Shown here piece by piece: positions 49,501-57,768 of a stretch of 64,000 nt of DNA; position 1 is the first letter of the stretch; every line of letters starts with the position of its first letter. The stretch spans positions 8,248,501 through 8,312,500 of the forward strand of contig OY540822.1 of assembly GCA_961205875.1 (NCBI GenBank), written 5' to 3'. The notes under the pieces were generated by a model, which ran no database searches, was not told the origin of the DNA, and saw nothing but the letters and a program-made list of their open reading frames with translations. The position numbers and the translations under genes were made by a program. Source of the stretch: Sialis fuliginosa (taxonomy: Eukaryota > Arthropoda > Insecta > Megaloptera > Sialidae).

Positions 49501-52500
49501 CTACAAAATCTCCACGTATTTTTTTTTTGGAACCGCTATTAGGTCCCCGCTAACTTTATATACGTTCCAAAAGAACCATTGACTATAACCGATTCATAAA
49601 CACAATATATTCGATAATTTAGAACTGAAAGAACGTCTGTTATACTTTATTTAATCTTAAAGTATTTTTTAAATTAAATTGAACATCCAAGAAAAAAATA
49701 CACTTGCATCAATCAGTTACCAATTCTGCGATTAAAATGTTTTAATTATGATTATTATCATGATTTTGACAGATTTAAATTGAAAACAAAATACTAATGA
49801 CTACTTTATTAAATTTTGTGACAGCATTTCAAAATGCACCAATGATACATCGTTAAATTTGACCAAAAACTATTACAACACTTCTAATTGTCCCCATGTT
49901 AAATTTCCTTTGTCTTATGCCCGGTATTATAAAGAATTTGCTTGAGTGCAAAAGCAAATAAGCAGTGGTAATAAATGTATAATAATGTAAATGCTATACA
50001 TTTTATGAAGTACACTTATTTTAAGTCACTGATTTCTACATATCGTGCATGCGTTATGGTTATCATATGTACGATTTCATTCACTACATCTGTGAAAGTG
50101 TTGTCATTTATATTCAGTGCCTAACAGATAGCGTTAGCTGGAAGCTAGTTTGCATTTGCGCTCAAGCAAATTCTTTATAATACCGGGCATAAATCAACAT
50201 GGAATAGACTGTATATAACTGAAGTAATTAAAATTCTGAATGAAACTTTGTACTATTTATACCACAAGAACAGTAAAAGATCAATTTTCCTTTCTCATTT
50301 ATATAAGCCATAAATAAACATAAAAATACAACATAAAGTTGAATAGAATTGCCACTCAAAATATATTTAACTTATTATTATTATTTATAACTTAATTGTA
50401 TTTATTTTTAATCGATTTTTTAAAATTACATGCAACAGTGGCCAACGACTTAATTGCCTTTTAGAGCCACAATATTGAGATGGTAATATTAGAAATAATA
50501 CAGTTATTATAAAGTTATGCCACAGATGATTCGCAAATCAATCTATGACCTTCCCTGTTATATTATATAAATGAGTGTAATTTGTAAAAAAAAAATTCAA
50601 CCATAAAAATACGTGAATATTTTTTAATAAACTTTTGATTTTAATTGCTAAGTGTCGTTAATGTTCTTAAAGATGTATAGGACAAAATAAAAAGGATTTT
50701 TTTTTTGACGATTATTATTTTTTTTATAGCCGAAAATACGAGTGAAATTTTAGTCGAATAAAAAACTTTGACTTTCAATATCCGCCATTTTGTGAAAATT
50801 CGAAATTTTTCAAATCCCTTCGTTCATCCGGAGCATTATGTCATTAGTTAATGATCCCTTTTTTTTTTTTTTTTATTTCAAATGATCTAGTGACGAGCAG
50901 CAGTGATCACGGCAAAACACTTTTTTTTTGGATCTCTCCCAAATTTGCTGTATCCCACTTATTTTTTAATATTTTGCCATAAAAAAATTATAATATTTTC
51001 TGTAAATACATATCTTTCATGTGGAAAAACATTTGTTATTAATTATTTTAATGCGTGGCCAAAAAAAATCTTAAAAAAAGAGCTTTTTTGGAAGTCCCAA
51101 CTTGGTCTGCCCCCTTAATGCTTTTTTTGGCTATTTTAGAAACTTAAATAGCCAAAAAAAGCATTAAGGGGGCAGACCTAATGATGTTTCTGAGATAAGT
51201 TGTAATTAATGATATTACAATGATGAGAAATGTAATTATTAATTTTTCATCTCGCTGTGTTACAAAAAAATTGAAAAAAAAAACAATAGTGATTTGAGAC
51301 TTCTTACAGATAATTTTAGTTAATATCTTATATAAATCTTGGCTTCTGGGTGTAAGCCGCATTAGTTATCGACCAACGTTTCGCCATACATTGTATGGAC
51401 ATCATCGCTCTTCTAAAAGTCAATTTTAGAAGAGCCCTGAAGATGTCCACTGTAATGTGTGACAAAACGTTGGTCGATAACACGACCATATTGACGCGGT
51501 TTACACCCAGAAGCCAAGATCCATATGCAGGTCACCGTGGAAACTTCAAAACTTGTATAATATCTTATAGTTTATTTTAATGTATTTAATATTGTAAATG
51601 ATGAAAACTAAATTGTTATATCCCCTGAAAAATTCAGATTTAGTATTTTAGTAATATAGCCAAGATTGTGTTATAAGTGTTAAAAGAATAAAAAACTTAT
51701 ATAAATAAAACATTAATTTAAATTTTTCATCTTTAAAAATTTTTATCGTCGAAATGGCTCATTTTTCGAGAATTTATCAAAAATTTTGCGATTTTCACCA
51801 ATTTCGCCATTTCCCATAAGAAATATGCAGGCTTCTTTTACATAAAATGAAAACAAAATCTATTCTAAAATAAAATGGTAGACAGTGACTTTAAGATATT
51901 AAGGGATTATGTCCTATATATCCTTAAATAAAAAGTAATTAATAATTAGTGTCCAACCGAACATTCAGCTTCAACTAAAATCAGGCCAAAGGTTTTGTCA
52001 AAGCTGAAGGACAAAATGATTGTTGTATTATTTTAATTAAGTATGATCAACATATTAAAAATAACAAATTTATAATTTTAAATCTCAACTCGGTAAATAA
52101 AAACAAATAAATATTTTCTCTTACTTCTTTACCATTCTTCCAAAGGTAACAAAAAAACAAAAAACAAACTAAGCATGGCTTCGACTTTGGTCAAAAAATG
52201 ACCTTCGGTCGGACACTAATAATAACGTAAAATTTGAATTAAAGCAGTGTGTTCAGCATTAGCTAGCGATGTGTCCTAAAATATTACAGTGATTTATAAA
52301 CGTGACATTCAAACAAGAGTGCCACTACATAATGTGTCGAATAATCAAAAGTTTATTGTTGTTGTATATGTACAGTATAAAAGCGTGTTTTTATTAAACG
52401 GACAAGGCATTGAATGAATGGCAAATCTATTGTTTAATTTTATAAATACTTCCAGACAGACCTGCATTCTAGGAAAGTCTGTCATGAAAAGAGGTTTTCT

Positions 52501-55500
52501 TGGAGATTCAGCCTGTAAATCACCACTTCCCCCCGTGTGTCCTTTAGCTAGACGTTGACCAACATATGAACTACCTGAATCCCTTCTCCCAGATTGTCTA
52601 TGCAATTCATAATCCAGATCCTGGCGTTCGGAATGCATATTTCAAATGATAAAGCGATTACAAGTCGATACATTAAATATATTCATAATAATTATATCTA
52701 TCACTTTAACATAAGTAAATCAAATTTATACATAAATTAATTGATTTTATATATTTTTATTAATATGCATCAAAAACTATTTTCAAAAACGTCGAATTTT
52801 ATTTTTTTCCCACTAAATTAAATTATGAATGGTAATATACATAAATGTACGTATAAAATGATTTAATCAGTAGGTATTACAATATATTTGTAAAATCTAC
52901 GATCATCTATTCTTAAAATCATTAGTACATACAATTATAATATACCAAATGAATAAATAAAAACGTTATTTGTTTGGAAACATAGTACTCTGGAACTATA
53001 AATCACAGAAACTTCAGGATGGTTTTTTAATGTTTATTATACAGGGTAATGCATTTAAAGTGTTACAGATTTTTATTTCAGAACCTCTCAAAATTATTTT
53101 GTTAGATATCTCATAAAGTTTAGATTGTATTCAAAGAAAGATTACTAATTGTAAGTAAAAACTACAGGTTCCTATTTAAAAAAAATGATGTTGACCTTCA
53201 AATAACCTTGAAGGCCACAGTAAAATAACAAATACGATTATTTAAGGTCAAAATTTTTAACTTAATTGGTTTTCCCCCTTCTAACCCTGAAACTTTTGTA
53301 CCAAACATTTTTCCTGAAAATCCTTAGTTTTTTAAATATATACTTGTCTCAATTTAAATAGACCACCCGGTATAACAAGTATTTTAAGAATAACCTGAAG
53401 TGTGTGATTTATAATTCCAGAGTACTATATCACCAAACAGCAGATATTTTTTATCCACCTGGTATATTAGTTCATAATATTCATGTCTCTTTTGTTTTAC
53501 GATTAGAAAGGGTTAGGTGATTTAATTGTTAAGAATCTAGTAAATATTAATGTGAATTAAGTAAACTCACTTGAAATTCAGGTTCATCTAAATGATTATT
53601 TTCATCTTCAGGCCGACACTTAAAGAATTCTTCTAGAACTTTCCTCGTCTCAGAAAATTCATACAAATAATCAAAAGTCGAGCTTACAGGCGGCGACATC
53701 GAGTTACTGTCCCTAGGATGTTCGCCTTCGCTCGGTGTGGTCACGATGCGCTGAGGGAAGCCCGGCCGAGGAGGATACACAGACGGCGAAGCCAAAAGAC
53801 TGTGTGCACTCGGCAACGAAGGATGTCCAGAGTCATCCGTCTGTCTCAGACCGTACCTCCGAGGAGAACCTTCGTAAACAGCTATCGGCAGGTTCCCTAT
53901 CACTTGAGCAACTTTGTTATTCCGCTCGGGCGATATTGAATCCAGATCTGGACTCGCACGGAGGCAGTCATCACCGATATCGTCGAAAACTACCACTTCT
54001 GAGCCGGAAACAGCAGATGTCGTTTCATTTGTATCCATGTTCTGCTGGCCAGGTCTCTGATGTCTCACCGAACAGACTTCTGTTGAAAATACAGTTTCCG
54101 TTACTTCCCGCCCGCTACGTTGCTTTCTTACATCGTTCATGCGTGTACCTCTCACATCCCACACGCCGTACTTCTTTTCAGAGTTGTCTCCAACACATCG
54201 GGGTTTTCTTCCTGCTTTCATTCGACTTTGTGAATATATTTCTCGACCTCCTGCGATCTCAATAATTCTGAAAATATTAAAATATATTAAAATACAAAAA
54301 TTTATCATTTTCTAAATCTAATATTTATCTATTCTAAAGAAAAATAAAATATACAAATTTTATAGTTAATGAAATAAATTCCTCTTCTTAAAATTAACAA
54401 TGCTGCACCTTGTATATAGTTATGACATTACAGCATCCTATAAATATGTAAAATAAATTATATATTACATAGAAATTCTCCTGTGAAGTAATAAAAGGAC
54501 ATAATATACACTGAGGACACATTGATACAACAAATAAAATTATTACATGCACATTTCATTCTTTAAAAAAAGGAAACTAAAGTATAGTGTTCCTAATGAT
54601 AAGGACATCTCCAGAATTTCTAGGTTTTTAATAAAAAATACAACATTTTAATTGTAAACAATAAAAGAACATTTCTATAGTACTACTACTAAAGGTTTAA
54701 TCCATATGAAGTGGTCCAGTTTGATAATTCTAAAAAAAATTGATTTTATGTGTGTGAAAACAAAAAACAATAAAATTAAAATAATGGTCATTTTGAACTA
54801 CCAACATGTTAGGGTAGTTACACACAAAAAAAATTTTTTTAGAATGGTCAAGCAACCATTTAATTTAATTCTGGACCATTTGATATGGATTGACCCTAAA
54901 ACTAATGGATTATTTAAATATGTACATGTTAGATGATATTAAGTTATGATTAAATGAAAATTAACTGTAACTTATTATTTGTACATAATAAAATATTTTC
55001 TAAGCGTACAATATTAAATTATATACAAATGTAATGTTGATGGCGGCATGACCAACATAAAAGGGGTGATTTATGTACCTAGAGTCACGCAATTTGTAAG
55101 TTCCTCCTTTGTTATTGGTTAGAATAATAACTTGATTGTCCTTTACAGATGTTTCATGTTCTGCCTCATCGGAAGAAACCTCCAGACAGGCGCTACCAGG
55201 GGGCGAAGCGGCCGGGGTGGTTTCCTGGTGCTCTGATAGAGATCTGGCGGCACACAGATAACACCACAACCACATAAAGCTTTTGCATTTCGCTTACGTC
55301 GTTAACGCCAAACACATATTAATCTAAATGTTATGATGTTTGATGCTAACTCGTGATTCAACATTTAAACATGATAATCGAGGTTACTGTACCTGTCCAT
55401 GTCAGGAAGATCTGTAGGTTGAGTGTTTGCGGTCATGTTTTGGGTATCGTCGAGTAACGTTAGAGGCACGACCGGATTGAGATTGACGTCTGCCCTTGGT

Positions 55501-55613
55501 CGACACTTGGGGAATAATTTCGTGATTTGATCAGCGCTGTCGCCTCCGTTGACGGCTGTATTCCCCGAATACGCGTCGCCGTTGTCAAGTTGTTGAACAC
55601 TGACGCTCGTCAT
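27374..55613 (-). CDS. X11L: Mint/X11 (APBA family) adaptor with PTB and two PDZ domains
   Basis: X11/Mint proteins bind the NPxY tail of APP-like receptors through a PTB domain and other partners through tandem PDZ domains, in membrane trafficking and synaptic transport. Thirteen coding exons join in phase: 55613-55393, 55243-55079, 54267-53571, 52620-52462, 48271-47740, 47679-47389, 46437-46355, 38280-38002, 33299-33000, 28585-28334, 28277-27762, 27700-27560, 27445-27374. The sum is 3708 nt, 1235 residues. The N-terminal two thirds are disordered, with [15 protein letters not shown] and [19 protein letters not shown] as recognisable segments. PTB, PDZ1 ([15 protein letters not shown]), PDZ2 and the tail ENPVYI follow; in mammals this tail folds back onto PDZ1. 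The 52620 acceptor has a weak pyrimidine tract. The ATG at 55613 follows an in-frame stop, but the upstream frame also looks coding. The C-terminal part is certain; the 5' exons are good inferences from phase. Confidence 0.9.
29051..29551. mobile_element. hAT-like MITE in an X11 intron
   Basis: Ends are CAGTGGTTCTCAAA and CTGAGAACCACTG, a widespread hAT-type terminal repeat. The flanks GATTAATC and GTTAATCA are alike with one shift. The inside contains a pure C run near 29330-29345. A related fragment on the other strand is near 3900-3990. Confidence 0.75.
30385..30985. mobile_element. Long foldback element in an X11 intron
   Basis: Left ATTAATCCAATCGTG, AATTCGTTGCAGATAAACTT, GTCCCAGAAGATTATTG and TTGGAATCAATAAACAAAG each have a complement on the right in mirrored order. 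The arms are roughly 280 bases around a short AT-rich centre. Confidence 0.8.
31660..32332. mobile_element. Long foldback element in an X11 intron
   Basis: Outer parts ACTTCTTCGGGTCA and TGACCCGACGAAGT are complements. Inner parts CCTGGCGCAGGTGATTG / CACTTGCGCCAGCG and ATGGCTATCGCCGGTACC / GGGCGATAGCGGCAC also mirror each other. The sequence between is non-coding. Confidence 0.75.
32368..32962. mobile_element. Long foldback element ending 37 bases from an X11 splice donor
   Basis: Left TTAGGGTGGTCCTTATAT and GACCGGGCCGCCCC, then CAGCTCCAAATAATTCAAA, are mirrored on the right by GGGGCGGCCCGGTC and ATATAAGGACCATCCTAA. Its right end lies at 32962, while the PTB exon ends at 33000. A partial relative is at 4146-4700. 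Confidence 0.8.
33000..33368 (-). CDS. X11L: GC-rich exon with the start of the X11 PTB domain; possible alternative first exon
   Basis: The exon ends at 33000 with EEAVTKIK and a GTGACG donor. It joins in phase to [15 protein letters not shown] in exon 28585-28334, completing the PTB. It begins the PTB with [18 protein letters not shown] and a basic stretch ([10 protein letters not shown]), preceded by an Asp-rich linker. Two starts fit. An acceptor CAG at 33302-33300 (or 33281-33279) would accept the phase-0 exon 38280-38002. Alternatively an ATG at 33368 opens [18 protein letters not shown], a hydrophobic N-terminus, below a CpG-rich tract. The second would give a short PTB-PDZ-PDZ isoform. 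Confidence 0.82.
33300..33720 (-). promoter_or_regulatory. CpG-rich tract upstream of the X11 PTB exon, possible internal promoter
   Basis: This tract is sharply richer in C, G and CpG than the flanking AT-rich introns. On the minus strand it lies directly before the ATG at 33368. GC-rich islands like this also mark the 5' exons near 53.6-54.2 kb and 55.4-55.7 kb. It fits an alternative promoter, but no core element was identified. Confidence 0.4.
33710..34205. mobile_element. Inverted-repeat element upstream of the CpG-rich tract
   Basis: The ends ATAGGTTGCCTCATAAC and GTTATGAGGCAACCTAT are exact complements. Near them are CGTCATCGTGAGGAAC and GTTCCTCAGGGTGACG. The end part with GACGTCATCACACG and GATTGGTCAAAAAG resembles the ends of 42570-43730. 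Confidence 0.75.
35610..36130. mobile_element. Inverted-repeat element in an X11 intron
   Basis: Left GAGGAGGTTAGTATCAAAAC and right GTTTTGATACTAACCTCCTC are exact complements, followed inward by ACAATATCTG / GCAGATATTG. A third copy of GCAGATATTGCGTTTTGA-type sequence near 35945 suggests rearrangement inside. Confidence 0.7.
37030..37790. repeat. Duplicated GATCCG-rich repeat
   Basis: Stretches at 37030-37230 and 37636-37790 share GAGATCAGATCGGACCTTAA, CCGATCCGATCCGAAAC and TTTATATTAAGGTCCGATCC. Many GATCCG units make them partly self-complementary. An unrelated repeat with ATTCCCTGACTTTCC-type text lies between them. Confidence 0.7.
38519..39720. mobile_element. Long foldback element (family A) with a hAT-like insert
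   Basis: The left end TGTCCGGTATCATAAA continues after the insert (38537-38997) as GGACCTAACAAATTTG. The right end TTTATAATACTGGATA mirrors it. Arms of about 240 bases include ATGGAATTTAGAGCAGTGAC and TACAAAATAATTTTCATAA. A smaller nested inverted repeat around 39245-39475 has CCCCATTTGAA. Confidence 0.85.
38537..38997. mobile_element. hAT-like MITE with an exact 8-bp target duplication
   Basis: Ends are CAGTGGCGTATTTAC and GTAAATACGCCACTG, exact complements. The flanks at 38529-38536 and 38998-39005 are both ATCATAAA. The inside has several AGGGCGGCA units spaced by T runs. It is non-coding and must have been mobilised by another hAT transposase. Confidence 0.92.
39722..40754. mobile_element. 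Foldback element (family D), copy 2, with a hAT-like insert
   Basis: The outer ends GGCATTTAAAAGGTTAAG and AACACTTTAAATGCC mirror each other. Inner parts match copy 1 at 12850-13311. The middle (about 39930-40270) is extra sequence that also folds on itself. The right end is split by the insert at 40456-40725. Confidence 0.8.
40456..40725. mobile_element. hAT-like MITE (family B) with an exact 8-bp target duplication
   Basis: It starts CAGGGCTTTGAACCG and ends with CAGTTGCCTTG. Both flanks (40448-40455 and 40726-40733) read ATAAAAAT. Copy 1 of the host foldback at 13.3 kb shows the empty site. The inside carries CCGTAAAAAACGATATTTTT and CGGTTCTGTTCCGG. Confidence 0.88.
41210..42026. mobile_element. 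Nearly symmetrical foldback of about 0.8 kb
   Basis: The ends ACTGGGTGTTTTTTTAAACA and TGTTTAAAAAAACACCCGGT mirror each other. So do CCTAAATAACGAAT, AAACTTTTGTATGAA, CCTTGAAAAAGTCACC and CGTAAATTACGAATCTGCAA. The arms reach almost to the centre, so the whole element could fold as one hairpin. Confidence 0.88.
42570..43730. mobile_element. Inverted-repeat element of about 1.2 kb
   Basis: Outer parts GTGACGTCATTCGCTCTGAT and ATCAGCGC ... ACGTCAC are inverted. Inner parts around 42660-42730 and 43105-43170 mirror each other (AAAAAAATCATGTAT, ATTAGAAGTTTTTTTT). The ends are similar to those of 33710-34205. Non-coding. Confidence 0.7.
44130..44610. repeat. Direct repeats with a GGCGCCATTTTTGA core
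   Basis: Units at about 44240-44360 and 44480-44610 share AGAGGTAGGGGGACAAAATA, GGCGCCATTTTTGAGT, GAGATCTACATTT and GACACCCCAC. A third at 45680-45780 has GCAGGCGCCATTTTTGATTA. The foldback at 44644-45650 sits between them. Confidence 0.7.
44644..45650. mobile_element. Foldback element of about 1 kb with an inserted segment
   Basis: Outer ends CACGATGAAAGGAACAAAT and ATTTGTTCCTTTCATCGTG are exact complements. The arms continue through CTGAATTTTAAACGAA, ATCAATGATGACTG and CTGATTTTAGAGATATGATA. A segment of about 200 bases near 45282-45480 is on the right arm only. Confidence 0.85.
46575..47335. repeat. Two family E repeat pieces in an X11 intron
   Basis: Pieces at 46575-46740 and 47270-47335 match 17510-17690 (see there). 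The sequence between them is AT-rich with no exon. The second piece ends about 55 bases from the donor of exon 47679-47389. Confidence 0.6.
48820..49501. repeat. Tandem array of about 4.5 units of 149-152 bp
   Basis: Units are almost identical. Each has AATGGAGCAAAAAAATTATA, GGCGGCACAAATTAGCAAC, GAATTCGATAGCTTTATTTT and AATATCGCGGAACAGC. Two units are 149 long. The third and fourth gain three bases by an AGC duplication (GAAGCAGCTATT). Each unit has an open frame of about 61 codons, but the period is not a multiple of three, so it does not read through. Confidence 0.92.
49917..50190. mobile_element. MITE with CCGGTATTATAAAG ends
   Basis: The ends ATGCCCGGTATTATAAAGAA and TTCTTTATAATACCGGGCAT are exact complements, followed inward by TTTGCTTGAG / CTCAAGCAAA. 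The terminal motif is shared with family A (38519 and 60890). It is inserted in the right arm of the family C element. Confidence 0.88.
51104..51178. repeat. Perfect 33-bp snapback
   Basis: The arms 51104-51136 and 51146-51178 are exact complements, beginning GGTCTGCCCCCTTAATGC, with a 9-base loop. No mismatch in 33 pairs. Confidence 0.93.
51336..51520. mobile_element. Foldback element with a hammerhead-like motif in each arm
   Basis: Exact 20-base ends (51336-51355 and 51501-51520) read ATCTTGGCTTCTGGGTGTAA and its complement. On the minus strand of the left arm (51369-51407) is GATGATGTCCATAC ... GGCGAAACGTTGGTC. On the plus strand of the right arm (51434-51480) is CCCTGAAGATGTCCAC ... ACAAAACGTTGGTCG. 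Both have the CTGANGA ... GAAAC-GTTG-GTC layout, each with one core base altered. Confidence 0.8.
52984..53428. mobile_element. Inverted-repeat MITE in an X11 intron
   Basis: The ends TAGTACTCTGGAACTATAAA and ATTATAATTCCAGAGTACTA-type complement face each other, followed by an AATCACA ... CTTCAGG match. The middle contains a fragment of family D (about 53085-53235). Confidence 0.75.
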
Positions 55614-55716
55614 CTCTCTATCGTGTCATCTACGGTCGACGGCGGCGCGTCGATCAGCATTCCCACGTTCCCCGTCTTGGCCGTACTCCCAAACGGTTCC
55701 ACCGCATTGAACTTAT
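55614..55716 (-). other. Upstream coding-like segment overlapping the Mint start codon
   Basis: A strong acceptor (TTTTTTTACAG) ends at 55717. After it the minus strand stays open for 34 codons (DKFNAVEPFGSTAKTGN, then [16 protein letters not shown]) and stops in TGA, whose bases overlap the Mint ATG as ATGA. The segment is GC-rich like coding exons. It may be 5' UTR with an overlapping upstream frame, or the true N-terminus of another isoform. Confidence 0.5.
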
Positions 55717-55894
55717 CTGTAAAAAAACTACTTTCAAAATTAACATTATTACTCATTCCTTTGTACTATGTGCTTCAGAAGTCATCTGCTTACAACAGAT
55801 TTAAAAATATTAAAACAAACATCATCGGTTATCTTTTTCTAGGGTGGAGCTTATAGTTACAGCATTTTAAATAAAAACACAAATATACGTCCAT

Positions 55895-56135
55895 TTCATT
55901 AATTAATTCTATATCAAGTTTAAGAATATTTTTACCACAAAATTTACTTATACAATTTTCAATAGATTACATAATAATTTAACCGCACAAATATATATGA
56001 GTACCTACAATAAACGAAGAGTACTTCTTTATCTAGCAAATGAGTTTCAAAATATTTGTCTTTGTTTGGTACATGGAGAAATGATTTAAATGAAAACTGG
56101 TCGACCACTTCTGCATGTGACTCTACATGTTTTAA
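55895..56135. repeat. Second copy of the repeat at 2660-2955
   Basis: It has the same ordered blocks as the copy upstream of the sarcalumenin-like gene, with a small deletion between the GAAATGATTTAAAT and GAAAACT parts. Between 56135 and 57195 I see only decayed repeats, including an inverted pair at about 56795-56866 (TTTTCCTTCTTATTTTC type). Confidence 0.7.
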
Positions 56136-57195
56136 ATACCCAATTTGTAAAATTACCCACTTTATCAAATAACCAAATTTTACTGCCCATTTCACAAAAT
56201 TAGCAATAGGTTAAAACTTAAACATGTATAAAGTACTGACACCAGTCTTGAATTATACTTCAGCGTTGGATTCTTGTTAAATTAAATATGCTAAATTAGA
56301 TATATTTGTTGATATTTGACTACTGCCATTACTGAATCATAATATATAGACATTTAACTGTAAAATAGCTTAATTTGATGACAATCGGCCAATGGGTGTC
56401 AAAATGGTGGACATTTAAACTAATTATTAGTGTAATCTATTTTTTAATTATTATACTTTACATTGTTTCAAATATTTATATATTCTTTACAATTATTTGT
56501 TTTATAACTCCATCACTGGGTGTACATTATTAGTTTTACTTTGTCCATTACTGAAAAAAACATACAGCAAAATAAAAGGCTGTAATTTAAAAAGCAAACT
56601 ATATTTGCGGACTTAATTAATTAATTAAATGGACTTAATAAAAACGTACTTGTTTTATTAATAACATGAGTTCATGGGAATTATAAAAAAGAAGCCCATC
56701 AATCCAAAAAAAAACAACAGTACACCTTGTTCTTAAAGCGGCCAAGACTGGTACCAGTACCTTATACATAGTATATATTTATACATATTGTGAGTTGTGA
56801 TTTTCCTTCTTATTTTCTTATCTTTAAGGTTATAGAAATATCAACTTAAAGAAGGAAAATCATAACTTCCTAAATAAATCGCCGAGGTGGGTGATCACTG
56901 ATCGCCCCCCATCCCATCTTCCGGAGACGACGCCTATGGGAAGATTAATTCAGACCAAATTTTATACAGATTAGTACATTACTTTTTGCACGGGCCAGTG
57001 TTGGAACGGCCTTGGTTTTCCTGTAAAACACAGTAGGCAAATAAGGCATCATCCTAGGACCCAAGCTAATATTTTTATGTATTAATATTGATTCCACACA
57101 CCGGCATTCTCAATGCCGGTGCAGTTGAGTTCTAGCTGTGGTGATAGAAACATATCTGCAGTGTTCAATAAGCGTTACTACCTCAGAAGAAAGTA

Positions 57196-57725
57196 CAGTA
57201 AAAGCTCTTTATTCGCGGGGTATATGTTCCATAAATATGCCGCGAATACAGAAACCGTGAATACGGAATGGTAATTTATATGGGATTATAGGGGATACGT
57301 TCCTAGGTGACAAAATAAATAAATACAATATAAAAAAATCAATTTAATTGAAGTTTTTGACCATATTGATTAATTATTATCTTCAGGCTTAGGTAATGGT
57401 TTAAAGAATTTTGTAATTTTTTCTTGCTTGGCAGTTTTTAAAAGCTCCTTCAATTCAGACTGATATTCAGCAGTGGCATTAGCAATTTGCCTCTTAAAAA
57501 TAAGACTTCGTTCCATAGACGGATCAATTTTCATAAAGAAATCACAAAGCTCATTTGCCATTCTTAAACCTTCACTAAGATTTTTCAAATTAAATGTCAC
57601 GTTTCCTGATTAGATCCGCGAATAAAGAAATCTTTAGCCGCGAATATAGGAATTGGGTCGCATTTTTTTAATCCGCGAATAGTGAAAACGCGAATGAAGG
57701 AAGCGCGAATAAGGAGCTTTTACTG
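57196..57725 (-). mobile_element. Pogo/Tigger-like element with the transposase 3' end
   Basis: The ends CAGTAAAAGCTCTTTATTCG and GAATAAGGAGCTTTTACTG are inverted, flanked by TA on both sides, as in Tc1/mariner-pogo elements. The minus-strand frame 57600-57370 (76 codons) reads LSEGLRMANELCDFF, then TAKQEKITKFFKPLPKPE, which resembles the C-terminus of Tigger/jerky-type transposases. The DNA-binding and catalytic parts are missing, so the copy is non-autonomous. Confidence 0.85.
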
Positions 57726-57768
57726 TATATAAATCGCAAATATAAAAAAGGCAGTATTGTGTACATCC

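Larger units (their letters stand above)
48418..50215. mobile_element. Family C inverted-repeat element carrying a satellite array
   Basis: The left end TATTCCAAGTTGATTAAGAC with CAATTAGAAGTGTTGTAGT-type text and ATTGGTGCATTTTGAAATG is mirrored at 49790-49915 and, after an insert, at 50191-50215. Between the arms lies the tandem array at 48820-49501. The insert at 49917-50190 splits the right arm. The short family member is at 4790-5212. Confidence 0.85.

Noticed and set aside
48820..49501. Tandem array considered as a CRISPR array
   Set aside because: Whole 149-bp units are nearly identical, with no variable spacers between short repeats, and the genome is animal.
53718..54265. Plus-strand frames of 73 and 176 codons opposite the X11 exon at 53.6-54.3 kb
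   Set aside because: They are shadows of a GC-rich coding exon. The minus-strand frame continues in phase on both sides.
57370..57600. 76-codon frame considered as a host gene
   Set aside because: It lies inside TA-flanked inverted repeats and matches only the end of a Tigger/jerky-type transposase, so it is a transposon remnant.
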